Position numbers and translations under genes: made by a program. This document shows, in pieces, positions 1 to 11,039 of a stretch of 64,000 nucleotides of DNA. Origin of the DNA: Sitta carolinensis (Eukaryota > Chordata > Aves > Passeriformes > Sittidae); the NCBI GenBank assembly GCA_032173965.1, contig CM063294.1:7920452-7984451 (forward strand), written 5' to 3'. How positions within the stretch are numbered: position 1 is the first letter of the stretch; the number at the start of each line of letters is the position of its first letter. Below the pieces are notes generated by a model that was not told where the DNA came from, ran no database searches, and saw nothing but the letters and a program-made list of their open reading frames with translations.

Positions 1-2720
1 GGCTTTGGCTTTATCTGCAACTGCTGCAAAATAGAGCAGGGAATACAAGATTTTAGTCTGGCAGCTGGGAATAAAAAAGGAGCAGCAGCATTGTCAGAAC
101 ACGCGAGCCTGGCTGTTGTGGTTTGGAGTTACAAGACAGAACCAGAATAAAAAACCCTTCAGTTGTAAATAAACTTTTAGTTCTTGAGCCCTGCCTTGGA
201 ATTGAGATTTTTCTAATGGAGTGTAGACAGAGATTATTTTCTGGAAATCTGTAAAAAACGCTCAAATTGTATTTGGGGTTTTTATTCTCCTTTGGAAAAC
301 ATGACAGGTTTTTGTCAGCTGGTTTTTCTCAAGGGCTGTGTTTGCTCCCTGGGAAGTTTTGTGTCCCTTTCTAATTTTCCTAAGTATTGGTGGGGTAGGA
401 ATTGGGATGAAGTTGAGAAGTTGTGACTTTTGAGGAAACTATCGCTCTGGCAGCTTGAAAAATTGAAATTTGAGCTTGAAAATTGGAATAATCTGCTGGG
501 GTTTGGAGGGTTGGTGCTCAGCAGTGGGGAAAACAGAGTCACTCACTTAGAGAAGAACCCAAATTTTGCTTTTTTTTATCTTTAACATGACAGGAATGGG
601 TGGGCTCCAAACACTCCTCACTCCCAGCCTTCATCCCTCCCAGGATCAGTCACCCTCAGTTCTCAGGGAGCCAATTTCCTCCAGAATTTTTAAGTTAAAC
701 TTATTTAAATTGAACTTCTTCACAATATTGCTCTGAGAAATCAACAGGTTCCTTTATAAAATTATTTTTTTTTCTGCTTTATCCATCCCAAAGAAGGTGT
801 TTTATCTTAGGAATGCAACTGCAATGCTTTCTGATCATGTTTTTCCTGATGATTGGTGAGCTGCAGGACTGGGGAAGGAACCACATTAGCATTTTATCTT
901 ATTGTTCTGGGAAACCTATTACCAAGAGTTAATCATTTGCATTGAGCTCACATTAGTTAGGGAAATATTGTAGATATTTAGGGGTGGGAGAGGAAACGTT
1001 TTGGTTGCTGCCAGTGTCCTGCTTTGACATCTCTTGGCAGCTCTGTCCAAAGGGATGCTGAGCTGATAAAAATCTGTTAAAAATCAGTTTTATTAATTAG
1101 TGACAATTCAGCTTTCAACCAGGTTCTGCAAAGTCCAAGGCAGCAAAGGCTTCTGTATCTCTGCTTCAGTGCTCTGTCAAACAGAATATTCTGTTTTAGG
1201 AATTCTACCAGCTGATGTAATCTGGTCTTGAAACTCTTTCCAGGTTTGCCTGCTCAAGGATTCTGTCGCTATCTGATTGCTCTGCCTGCCAAATTTCCGG
1301 GCTGAGTTCATCTCCCATTGATAAAGTGCATTTCTCTCTGCTCACTGCATTCACCCTTCCTTCTTTCACATGTCTCCTTTCGTTATTATAAATTAATCAG
1401 GGGATTCTTTTTCCAGCTGAGGGGACTCTGACCGTGCAATTCAGCTTTAGGGATCTGCACCATTTCTTTTCTTGTGTTTTGAAACTTGCCAACTTTTGCT
1501 GGTTTCTGTTGAAGTTTAATAAATTAGGAGCCCTTTTCCTCACAGAACATTTTTCTATCAAGATATTTCAGAGATTATTGTGTGTTAAAGGCAGTTTTGA
1601 TGCTAAAAAGGGGTGCCTGTGAATAGGGGAGAGCTGTGTGGATGCTGCTCGGATGGGAACATTTTATTTTAATGCATTTTTCTCCTGCTCATCCTCAGCT
1701 TTTGCACAGGTCTGAAAGTGGCCCCAGTTGTGCTGCTCTGGGCTTTGAGATGCCTTTGTTCAGAGCTGTGGAATCAGCACTTCCTGGGCATGGCTTGCTC
1801 ATTAGAGCACAGTAATTAGTGAATTTGTCATGGACTTGCATCCAGCCATTCTGGTGAATCCTTTCAGCTGCTGCAGTTAAATCAGCAGGTTTGGATGTTG
1901 GGGTTTGAGTTCCCCAACACTTTCAGGAGTTCCTTTAAACCCAACAATCACACCTGCCCTGGAAAAACTGTGGGAGAGGTGGGCTCTTGTTTTCAGATGG
2001 CTGAAATGAGAATTTCTTCTTGTTACCAGTCAACTTGAAAAATCCTTCAGTTTGAAACTTATTTTCCCTTGCAGAAAGGGGAGCAGGGCTGAGAAGAGGC
2101 TCTGTCTCATAATGGGGAGCTCTGCTCGAGCTCAGAACTTTCCTTGTGGACACTTCAAATCCCAGCATCTTCACATCCTTATTTAGTCTGTTAGTACACC
2201 AATTATAGCTTAAATAATGGGAAAAAGCAGGAGAAGTGCATCTGTCCTCACAAAGAGCTGTTGCTCTTGGCTTTCTTCAGGAGAAATCAGCTCCTTGAGC
2301 ATTGTGGTGAGGAGCTTTTCAAAGAAAAGACAAGCACAGCCCATGGCCAAGCCCTGCTCCAGCTCCTCTACATCTGGACCCACTGAGAGCTCTGCCAGGC
2401 TGAGCCTGCCCTGACTTGGGGAGAATTAAATGCCTTTTCAATCAAATTCTGTGATCCCTGCCTGGGAAAGGGAGTTACTTAAGGGCTGCTGTGTCCCTTG
2501 GAAACACCGAGCGAGCCTCACTCAGGCCATTAATAGAGCTAAAGCCTCGTGTGCCCAGGGACTGCTGAAAGGGATCAGATTAATTTGCTAAAGGTGGAAA
2601 GGCTCTGGCTGCTTTAATCTCGCTTCATTTGAGCAATTTAAATGAAGAGGGCACTTTCCTGTGCTCCCTCCAAGGTCCTTCTGATGCTGCCCTGGCACAG
2701 AGAGCAGCCAGAGCAGAAGG
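1..2720. other. unique intronic sequence, no gene seen
   Basis: AT-balanced, non-repetitive intron. No open frame longer than about 80 codons, no recognisable protein motif and no tandem repeat. The stretch around 840-1000 is low in CpG and rich in short AT words, and could hold a conserved noncoding element; only cross-species alignment would tell. Confidence 0.6.
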
Positions 2721-2722
2721 AT

Positions 2723-3260
2723 GAAGCAGGGATTTATTAAAGGCTTCAATGGACACCCCTGGGCACCCCCAAAATGAACCCCAAATGGGCACAGAATGGA
2801 TCCCGAGGTCTCACACTGTGATCAGCTCTGCTCCATCAGCACATTGGAGTTCATGGTGCAATTCCAGCTCCAGGGTATGGAGCTCCATCCTCCTTGGTTT
2901 TCCTTCTCCCTTCCCCGTTGGGTTTGTTCTTGGGGCTGAAAGTTGTCCTTGGTGCCAGGCTGGAGCAGGAATTGTTTTGTCTCCCTACCAGCCCAGGGAA
3001 GTGAGGAGTAGAGGAGTGCAGAGAAGGAGGAAAAGTGCTTTGAAAGTTTCATCCTCATTTTCTTCCTTTTAGTATTAGTTAATAAAGTCTTATTACTTTT
3101 AAACTTAAGCCTGTTTTGCTCTTAATTAAAAACTTTAAAATTAACAAAATCAAACCAAAACATTTGTGAAGAGAGCTCAGTAGCACTGAACATGAAACCT
3201 AAAACTGCTCACCAAACCAGCCCAGAACCTAAAAAATATAAAAGCTGAAACACGAGGCAT
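2723..3260 (-). mobile_element. LTR-like element (probable endogenous retrovirus solo LTR), copy 1
   Basis: The left edge, agcagggatttattaaagg, reads on the minus strand as an AATAAA poly(A) signal followed by ccctgct, as expected near the end of an LTR. The whole segment resembles 23760-24200 in the same orientation, including shared blocks around ctctgctccat, ggttcatgg/ggttcattg and cttggggctgaa. No internal gag/pol/env frame accompanies it, so it looks like a solo LTR. The right edge is uncertain. Family assignment to an avian ERV is inference. Confidence 0.5.
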
Positions 3261-3329
3261 CCCTTCCCTCTCAGGCAGAGCAGCTCGAGTCTCTGTCTGT
3301 GCTTGGCATTGCTGGAAGGAGGAGGCCTT

Positions 3330-3512
3330 GATGAAATTCCTAATTTGGGGGATTTTAAATGTTTAGGGCTGGATTCAGTGCCCCTGGCTCCCTGGCAGTG
3401 CTGGTAGAGCTTGCAGCAGTCTGGGACAGGGGCAGTGTCCTTGCCCTGGCACTGATGTTCCTCAAGGTCCCTTCCAGCCCAAACCATTCTCTGATTCCCT
3501 CAATAATCCTTG
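3330..3512 (+). mobile_element. CR1 LINE fragment (3' end)
   Basis: It ends in ctcaaggtcccttccagcc followed by a tctgattcc-type tail, which is the hallmark 3' end of avian CR1 elements in sense orientation. It is heavily 5'-truncated and diverged, with no coding capacity. Confidence 0.6.
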
Positions 3513-3514
3513 AG

Positions 3515-4730
3515 GCTCTAGCAGGGCTATTTTTTCCCCAAGTACACCCACAGGGGGATGAAAAGGCCTTGAAAGGATGGAGTTTTAAGGCTGCTTTGTT
3601 CACGTGCTCCCATTTACAGGATTTTTTTTTTTTTTTTTCCCCCCTGGATGTGCAAGACACCCAGGTATTTATACAAGTTGCAACAAAGGCTTGCACGTTT
3701 TTCTTTTTAGCTTAGATTGCTTTCTAATTATCTGAGCAATCCACTGATGTCCTTATCTGTTACTACTTGTCTCTAACTTGGGGATAAATGTGGATTTCTT
3801 CACAAAATGTGTACTTGAAGGGCAGGAATTGCTCCTGGCCAAGTGGTTGGTCGTGTGTTCTACACTAAATTCCAGCTGTTGAGCTTTCTCCAGCACGGCT
3901 GCTGGAGTTTCCTGGGGGATGACTGTCCAGGAGAACAGAGAGGGGTTTGAGTTTCAAAATTGAATGTGCAATGTTAACTTTGCTATGAAAAACTACCCTG
4001 TAAAACGGGGCTGAACAAAGCAGCGAGTGTCATTCTGAGAAATCCAATTTCTTAGGTGAAATCTGTAAATGTTTATGTGACTTTTGCTTTCACTTCTCTT
4101 TAAACCAACCTTTCAGTTTTCCACGGGCACCTGAGGAACGTAATATGGAAGTGTAAAATTAAATCATTAAGATAATGTATGTTTGGGATGTGTGTCAGGT
4201 AAGGTTCCTATTTTCAGCTTACACTGAGCTCTTAATTAACTGATGAGCTTAAGCAGCTGAGATACAGTAATAGTGCATTTAGTTAATTGGCTCATGTGAA
4301 ACTTTATCCCTGCCAATAACTGTGGCACTGGAATAAATTCAAGACGTGGTGTTAGATCCTTTAACTAAGCTAATTTAATCATTGGTCATTGTAAAAACAG
4401 CCACCAACTTGGAGGTGTTTTGTTTTTTTTTTTTTTTTGGGTCCTTCCCTCCTGGAATTTCTGACTGCTGTGCTGGCAGCAGTGACAGGGCAAGCGTGGC
4501 ATGTTCAGCCAAAAAATCCTCGGGAACATGGAGCTGGCCATCTGTCCTGAGCATGACACCTTGAATTACCCACATTTCTGGGTTTAATGCAGCAAAGCCA
4601 GAAGAATTCTGTGCTGAGCTGGGGTCTGAACACTCTGCTGGCTCCTGAGGGGAAAAAAATGTGAGAAAGACACAGAGAGGATTTTCCAAGAGCCTGGAGG
4701 GACAGGACAAGGGCAGTGGGGTCACACTGA
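3515..4730. other. unique intronic sequence with an AT-rich, homeodomain-like block
   Basis: Contains a T-run at 3620-3638 and another at 4424-4438. Positions 4010-4345 are compositionally distinct, AT-rich and repeat-free, with several TAATTA/TTAATTAA-type words (for example cttaattaactgatgag near 4231 and tagttaattgg near 4281). It may be a conserved regulatory element, but nothing in the sequence proves it. Confidence 0.4.
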
Positions 4731-4734
4731 TACA

Positions 4735-4945
4735 GGGGAGGTTTCAGTGGGGAATTGGGAAGGAATTCTGCCCTGGGAGGGTGGAGAGGCCCTGGAATGG
4801 ATTTCCCAGAGAAGCTGTGGCTGCCCCATCCCTGGAAATGTCCAGGGTTGTGGCTTGGAGCAGCCTGGCATGGTGGAAACTGTCCTTGCCTGTGGCAAAG
4901 GCTGGAACTGAAGGAGTTTTAAGATCCCTTCAAACCCAACCATGA
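4735..4945 (+). mobile_element. CR1 LINE fragment (3' end)
   Basis: Contains the CR1 landmarks ggagaggccctggaatgg, cccagagaagctgtggctg and ccatccctggaaatgtccag, and ends in ttaagatcccttcaaaccc. Orientation is sense on +. There is no coding capacity. Confidence 0.8.
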
Positions 4946-5041
4946 AGTCTGGGTTTACTTGTAATGAGAGAAACTCCCTGGTGGCATCCTTCAGAAGGTT
5001 CAGCCCCACATTTAAACACCCTCTGCATGAGGGTCTGCTGA

Positions 5042-5335
5042 GCAGGGTGTCCTTTCAGCATCACCACACCTCACCAGAGTTTGGAGAAAATCAGTAGCCC
5101 AATATTTTTTGTCTTTCTGGCAGGGTGAAAGATAAGGCTGCCTTTGATTTTATTTTTTTCAATTTTTTTTTCCCCTGAAAACTTTGGCAGGGTGTCCTTT
5201 CAGCATCACCACACCTCACCAGGGTTTGGAGAAAATCAGTAGCCCAATATTTTTTGTCTTTCTGGCAGGGTGAAAGATAAGGCTGCCTTTGATTTTATTT
5301 TTTTTTTTTTTCCCTGAAGACTTTGGCAGTGCTGG
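5042..5335 (+). repeat. tandem duplication, about 145-bp period, two copies
   Basis: The block beginning cagggtgtcctttcagcatc at 5043 recurs at 5188. Both copies run through tagcccaatattttttgtc and a T-rich tail, then ctttggcag. The copies are nearly identical, which suggests a recent duplication. Confidence 0.9.
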
Positions 5336-5344
5336 AAGCACTCG

Positions 5345-6585
5345 TGGTGTGTCAAACACAGCCCAGATGTCCCACAGATGCTCCTGTGTCACCTTCCCAG
5401 CTCAGAATTCCTGGTGGCCAGGCTGTGGCTACCTGGCAGCAGCCAGTACTGGCCACACCGCTCCCATGGCTCAGGCCAGCAGAAAAGCCAGGCTTTGTTT
5501 TAAACCCTGCTTTGCTCAGAGCTCTGCTGTCAGCAGTGGGGATGCTCTCGGGGTTGGGGCAGTTTTGATGCTGCTCCTTTGCCCTGGAGGTGTCCAGGGA
5601 GGTCTGGATGTGGCACTTGGGCTGGTGGCCAGGGGCTCATGGGCACAGGATGGCTTTGGTGATCCTGCAGGGCTTTTCCACCCTTCCTGGTTCTCTGATG
5701 GCAGCCTGGTTTTCCACACTGCTCTGTTTCTTCCTGATGTTTTGGCTTTGTGAAGCTTGTCATCACGGCTGGAACAGAAACATCAGGAGGAAACAGAGCT
5801 TTAGAAACTCAGAAGCTGCAGGCCTGGAAAACCAGACTACAGTCAGCCCCCAGTGAACTTTAAACCCCTTTATTTTAGCAGTTCATGCTGCTTGTTAGGC
5901 AGAGCTCAGAGGGAGAACGTTCTCAAGGAGGGAGGGAATGGGTGAGCCTGAACTGGTCATTGGATGTTTGCTGGTGTGAAATCCAGGAGCCTGGAGCAGT
6001 GCCCTGCACAGGTTGTCCAGTCAGGAATTCACCCTTTGCACTTTTATCTGATGTGTCTGAAGTTTCCCTGAGAACTGCAGGGCCATCGAGGCACAAAAGG
6101 CTTTCAGTGCTCGAAAAGCCAAGTTGCTGAGTTGCATTCTTCCTCCTGCTGAGATACAGAAAGCACTGGGGTGGGTTTTTTTTTTCCTTGCAGATGAGCT
6201 CTGTGCAGCTTCCCCCAGCTCTGGTGCCAAACCCTGGGCTGCAGTTGAGCTGGAGCCAGAGCCGCACGCTGCAGAAGTCACAACTCTGTGCAGCCTTTCT
6301 CAAACAGAATATTTTTCATGTTGCTGACAGCTCCCTTAATGGTTCTTGTCATAGCTTTTTCAAAAAGGTGGCCTGGTGGTGCTCTGTAGATGGTGCAGAT
6401 TGAAGGGCTCCCTGCTTGTGCACTGTGAGCTTAGGTAAATCTTCATCCTGTGCTGTACCCAGCTGGAAAACATTCGTCTGCCAGAGATAGGAGCAGTTTA
6501 AATTCCAGTGTAAACAGTGCTGACAGGTAATTGTGTTGATAATGTCTGTCCCCCGGAGCTGCTTCACCCCAGTGAACTTCCCTGG
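5345..6585. other. unique intronic sequence, no gene seen
   Basis: No supported gene. Open frames here overlap one another on both strands and lack recognisable domains. A short block at 5796-5845 is shared with 8287-8336. Confidence 0.5.
5796..5845 (+). repeat. short dispersed repeat, copy 1 (partner at 8287)
   Basis: The block around tttagaaactcagaa...caggcctg...gactaca recurs with a few differences at 8287-8336. The family is not recognised. Confidence 0.4.
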
Positions 6586-6587
6586 GA

Positions 6588-7530
6588 GGCTGAGCTGGGT
6601 TTTACAGCTCCTGTGCCTGGGCAGGCTGAGCTGGGTTTTAGAAACCTGAATCTGGGGCTGAGCTGGGTTTTAAAAAGCTGAATCTGGGGCTGAGCTGGGT
6701 TTTACAAATCTGAATCTGGGGCTGAGCTGGGTTTTACAAAGCTGAATCTGGGCTGAGCTGGGTTTTACAAAGGTGACTCTGGGGCTGAGCTGGGTTTTAC
6801 AAAGGTGACTCTGGGGCTGAGCTGGGTTTTACAAACCTGACTCTGGGGCTGAGCTGGGTTTTACAAACCTGACTCTGGGGCTGAGCTGGGTTTTACAAAG
6901 GTGACTCTGGGGCTGAGCTGGGTTTTACAAAGCTGAGGCTGGGTTTTACAAAGCTGAGGCTGGGGCTGAGCTGGGTTTCCAAAGGTGACTCTGGGGCTGA
7001 GCTGGGTTTTACAAAGCTGAGGCTGGGGCTGAGCTGGGTTTTACAAAGCTGAGTCTGGGGCTGAGCTGGGTTTTACAAAGCTGAGGCTGGGTTTTCCAAG
7101 GGTGACTCTGGGGCTGAGCTGGGTTTTACAAAGCTGAGGCTGGGGCTGAGCTGGGTTTTACAAAGCTGAGGCTGGTTTTACAAAGCTGAGGCTGGGGCTG
7201 AGCTGGGTTTTACAAAGCTGAGGCTGGGTTTTACAAAGCTGAGGCTGGGGCTGAGCTGGGTTTTACAAAGTTGAGGCTGGGGCTGAGCTGGGTTTTACAA
7301 AGGTGACTCTGGGCTGAGCTGGGTTTTCCAAAGGTGACTCTTGGGCTGAGCTGGGTTTTACAAAGGTGACTCTGGGGCTGAGCTGGGTTTTACAAAGGTG
7401 ACTCTGGGGCTGAGCTGGGTTTTACAAAGGTGACTCTGGGGCTGAGCTGGGTTTTCCAAAGGTGACTCTTGGGCTGAACTGGGTTTTCCAAGGGTGACTC
7501 TGGGGCTGAGCTGGGTTTTCCAGCTCCTGG
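6588..7530 (+). repeat. G-rich minisatellite, 32-bp unit, about 30 copies
   Basis: The basic unit is ggggctgagctgggttttac plus a variable half such as aaaggtgactct or aaagctgaggct. Some units are shortened by about 15 bp. The + strand, which is the UBTD2 nontemplate strand, is G-rich, and each unit carries an AGCT palindrome. It lies inside UBTD2 intron 1. Confidence 0.95.
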
Positions 7531-7814
7531 GCAGGCTCAGGCTGGGGCTCCAGCTGCCTGTGCTGGGCAGTGGCAGGGACAGGAGGGCATTCCCTGGGCT
7601 GTGCCCTGCCTGGCAGTGCCCCCTCCCAGCCCTGCTCACCGGGCACTGAGGATGTGCTGGCTCCACTGAGGGATTCCCTGCCCCAGCCACTTTCCTCTCT
7701 CCAGAGGAGCTGTTGTATCCTGAGCTTAATCAGGATGATTGGGAATCCTCTCTGCAGGAGGGCAGGCAGGGCTCAGGAGAACCCACAGAGCTTTTGGGGA
7801 ATAATAATCAGAGA

Positions 7815-7970
7815 GACAAAGAGTGATTTGGGGTGGAAGGGACCTTAAAAATCATCTTGTTCAGGGCAAGGAGACCTCCAGTGATCCCAGGGTGCTCCCA
7901 GCCCTGCCCAGCCTGGCCAGGGATCCAGGGGCAGCCCTGGGCACCCTGTGCTGTCATTGTAGAAAGAACA
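7815..7970 (-). mobile_element. CR1 LINE fragment
   Basis: Reads ggggtggaagggaccttaaa then tgctcccagccctgcccagc and ccagggatccaggggcagcc, the standard antisense view of a CR1 3' end. Confidence 0.8.
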
Positions 7971-9200
7971 CACACCACACAGACTCCTGTGATTTTTTTC
8001 TCTCAAAGGCTCTGTGAAGAACAAATTTATTTTTAGGGATTTTTTTTTTTTTATATAAAATTTTTTATAGATTATTGTGACTGGTGAAAGATAAACTTCT
8101 TCACTTACATTGGTTAAACCAGAGGGACATCAAAAGAGTTTCTTCTTTTCAGAAAGAATTCACCACATGAATTATATGAATTCATATACATGGATTCACA
8201 ACATGAATACTGCTATAAAAACAGTCTCTGGGTGTTTATGTTTTCTCTCTGGGAACAAGTTTCCAAAAACCTAAATATTAGAAAAATCAGAGGTTTAGAA
8301 ACTCAGAAATTTCAGGCCTGAAAAGCAGACTACACTGTGCCAGCACCTTCCCACCCTCCCAGGGAAGGATTTATTCCTAATATCCAATGTGCTAATCTAA
8401 TTAATATAACTAATATAATATATTATTATAATATAATTCCTAATATCCGATGTGCACTCCCCTTGCCTTGCTGTGGGCTGGGTGAGACAAAACTCCCTGA
8501 GCTGCTTTCAGCTCTGCTCCTCAGAATATCCCAGGGCTGAGCACATCCTGCCTGTGCTGGGGAGGTGGCACCTCTGGATCTGCAATTACCACCAAGGGAG
8601 CAGATTTCCAGAGCTGAAACTTTTTATTTCTTGCTGCAGCACCCCTGGCTCCTTTTGGGGGGGTGATGAGTGATGAGCTGCCCGGAAATCTCCTGATTTC
8701 TTCTGCACTTTCTGCTGAAAATGATGGGAAAAATGGAAAATACAGTGGATAGCTGGTGTTGAGAGTCAGTTTTTCTCTCTGACCATCCTCATCCCCCCTT
8801 GTTTTATCTGCCATGCTGAGAAGCCTCTGGGTTGACTCAGGGCATGTTCAATGTGGAGGCAGAGCCTGGGATAAGTTGTGCATGGAGAACTTGTCCAGAG
8901 CTGCCTGCAATTATAGTAAAACTTGCATTTTCCTCCCTGCAGCCTCTTCTGGGCAATTTTTTGGTGTTGGGTAAGAAGTGAGGAGGAGCAGGGAAGGATT
9001 CCCTGCCCAGCATTGGGGTGGCACCAGTGATTGATTGTCCCCCTTGTCCCCAGAGGCACCACATCCATCATTTAGCACCAGCCTGGCTTTAAGTGCTGCT
9101 GCTCAGCCCGAGGGCCCTGCTGATTTTTTTATTGTTTATTTTCATCCTTTCTTCGCCTCCTTTCGGGTGGGAGAGAGGGGAAATTGCTCAGGGATTGGCT
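7970..9200. other. unique intronic sequence, no gene seen
   Basis: Includes an AT-rich patch at 8397-8440 flanked by near-identical attcctaatatcc...gatgtgc/aatgtgc words, and the second copy of a short dispersed repeat at 8287-8336. No supported gene. Confidence 0.5.
8287..8336 (+). repeat. short dispersed repeat, copy 2 (partner at 5796)
   Basis: Shares tttagaaactcagaa, caggcctg and agactaca with 5796-5845. The family is not recognised. Confidence 0.4.
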
Positions 9201-9204
9201 GTGT

Positions 9205-9218
9205 TTTTTTGTTGTTTT

Positions 9219-9250
<32 letters not shown>

Positions 9251-9305
9251 TTTGGTTTTATTTTGGGTTTTTTTTTTGTTTTTTATTATTATTACTATTT
9301 TTTTA
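9205..9305 (+). repeat. T-rich low-complexity tract with a short GT run
   Basis: Long T-runs are interrupted by gtgtgtgtgt and att units. It creates open frames encoding only Phe-, Val- and Cys-rich runs, which are not genes. Confidence 0.9.
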
Positions 9306-9309
9306 TTTC

Positions 9310-10505
9310 TGGGTGCAGATGTGTCTCTGCTGGGTTTGCTGCTCTGAAAAGCTTCACAGTTTTGTTACTTGGCTCAAAATTAATACCTTTGCCTCCACTT
9401 TTATAATATTGCTTGGAGTCTGCAGCCTGGTGCTTTAGTACACAACTATTTCAAGATATAACTTGAATTTCTACCAGAGAAGTAGCATTCATTTTCCCCT
9501 CATAAAACCCCATAAAACTTGACTTAGTTTCAAGCATTATCTTTCTGTATTTATTTGGAAAGTTCACACAGGCTCCCTAGGAATGGTAATTCATTCCCTT
9601 GTTAGGAAAGCCTAACTGTCCTAATATTTCCCTTTTAAGTCTTTGCCACTGTCTAGTGCCACTTCTGTTCCAAAATCCTCTTTGTGCCTTGGAAAAATGT
9701 AACCACCTTGAGAAGAAAATTGCTGAAAATCAGCCATAAACAGATGAAATTCTGCCATTTTCCTGTTGTTGGCTACGCCTGTGCTATTTAATGTAATTTA
9801 AATTGTGTAAGCCTATGTTGCTTAATGCAATTCAAATTGTCTGCTGCTTAAATGCAATGAATTTTCCCTTTCTCCCTCCCTGTTTTCCGTTTTTTTTTCT
9901 TTTTTTTTGCACTTTTCCTTTGTCCTGGCTCTTCCAAGCAGTTGTAATTCAGGATTACACTGGAGAACGACTCAAAGAAAATGTTTGGGATGAACTGTGT
10001 GATATTGATACCAAATTACCAGGTACCTTATGAGGAATTGGAGCAAAATGGATTTAAAATGGGACTCATTTGATTAAGTAGAGAAGTGCTCAGTGATTGT
10101 GGGGAGGGGAGCCCTGGGGACTATTACCAAAAGAAACTTTCTGGGTAGTAAACTGTTATTTGCATTTCATTTATGATAGAAAAAGCCTCTTGTCAGCAGC
10201 TGAGCCTCAACAGGGAAGCAGTCTGGTAAAGAAAATAGTTTTGATCATTGGCTCAATTTGTAAAACATTTCCTGAGCTTCTCCTGGCTGGCTTCAAGTCA
10301 TTCCTGAGGTTTTCCCAGCTGTGTCTCCCTGGGTGCACATCCCTCCTGCTGCTGCAGCTGGGAGTGTTTGCAGCCTCAAACCAAGGCTGCCTGTGCTCCC
10401 CCCTGGCCTCTGCTGCTCCCTTCCCTCATTTCTGCCCTTTTCCTGTGGACAAATCCCAGCCCTTCCACCCCCAGCAGCTCCTGAACGTGGCATTCCCATT
10501 TGGAG
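9310..10505. other. mostly unique intronic sequence containing an exon-like segment
   Basis: No repeat is recognised. The only item that looks coding is the 81-nt segment at 9942-10022, described separately. Confidence 0.5.
9942..10022 (+). other. candidate in-frame cassette exon of UBTD2 (81 nt)
   Basis: A strong polypyrimidine tract ends in cttccaagcag at 9931-9941. An 81-nt open segment follows, then a gtacct donor at 10023. It is symmetric phase 1: it supplies two bases to complete a codon and ends with one base of the next. This is exactly the phase at the UBTD2 exon 1/exon 2 junction, so inclusion would add 27 residues in frame. The translation is hydrophilic and mixed in composition (it contains IQDYTGERLKENVWDELC). 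The donor lacks the +5 G and is weak. I do not recognise the peptide, and human UBTD2 as I know it lacks it. It could be a chance open stretch or a conserved noncoding element. Confidence 0.3.
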
Positions 10506-10507
10506 AG

Positions 10508-11035
10508 ACTTGTGGGGCTCTTTTAGTCTTCTGGGCATTCCTGCTCCTTTCCTCACAGCTCTCTTTTTCATCTCTCACCAATCAAGCAGTTGGCTTCATC
10601 TCCTGGAGATTTTCTTCATCAAGGCAAAGAGGGAAAAAAGAAAACATTATCAGATCTTGCTGGATCCTCCTATCACAATATTTTACCATTTTTATTTTGG
10701 AATATTTGCCTGTATCTGTTCCTAGCTCGTGTCCCACTGATGGGGTGCTGCTTGTGCCAGACTTGTGATGCTCTTTTATCCTTCTCCTGGGCATTCCTGC
10801 TCCTTTCCTCACAGCTCACTCCAAACCTTCCTCATCTCTCACCATTCAAGCAGTTGGCTTCATCTCCTGGAGATTTTCTTCATCAAGACAAAGAGGGGGG
10901 AAAAAAATCAGATCTTGCCTTGTTATCAGATCTTGCTGGATCCTCTTATTACAATATTTTACCATTTTGATTTTGGAATATTTGCTTGTATCTGCTCCTA
11001 GCTCGTGTCCCACTGATGGGGTGCTCCTTTCTGGT
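10508..11035 (+). repeat. direct tandem duplication, about 260-bp unit
   Basis: Positions 10508-10767 and about 10769-11035 share long blocks, including gggcattcctgctcctttcc, agcagttggcttcatctcct and ctcgtgtcccactgatgggg. The copies differ by scattered substitutions and a small internal insertion near 10917-10934. Confidence 0.9.
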
Positions 11036-11039
11036 TGTG

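Noticed and set aside
10097..10768. 223-codon plus-strand frame in UBTD2 intron 1
   Set aside because: Spans one arm of a local duplication, lacks recognisable domains and has low-information hydrophobic runs.
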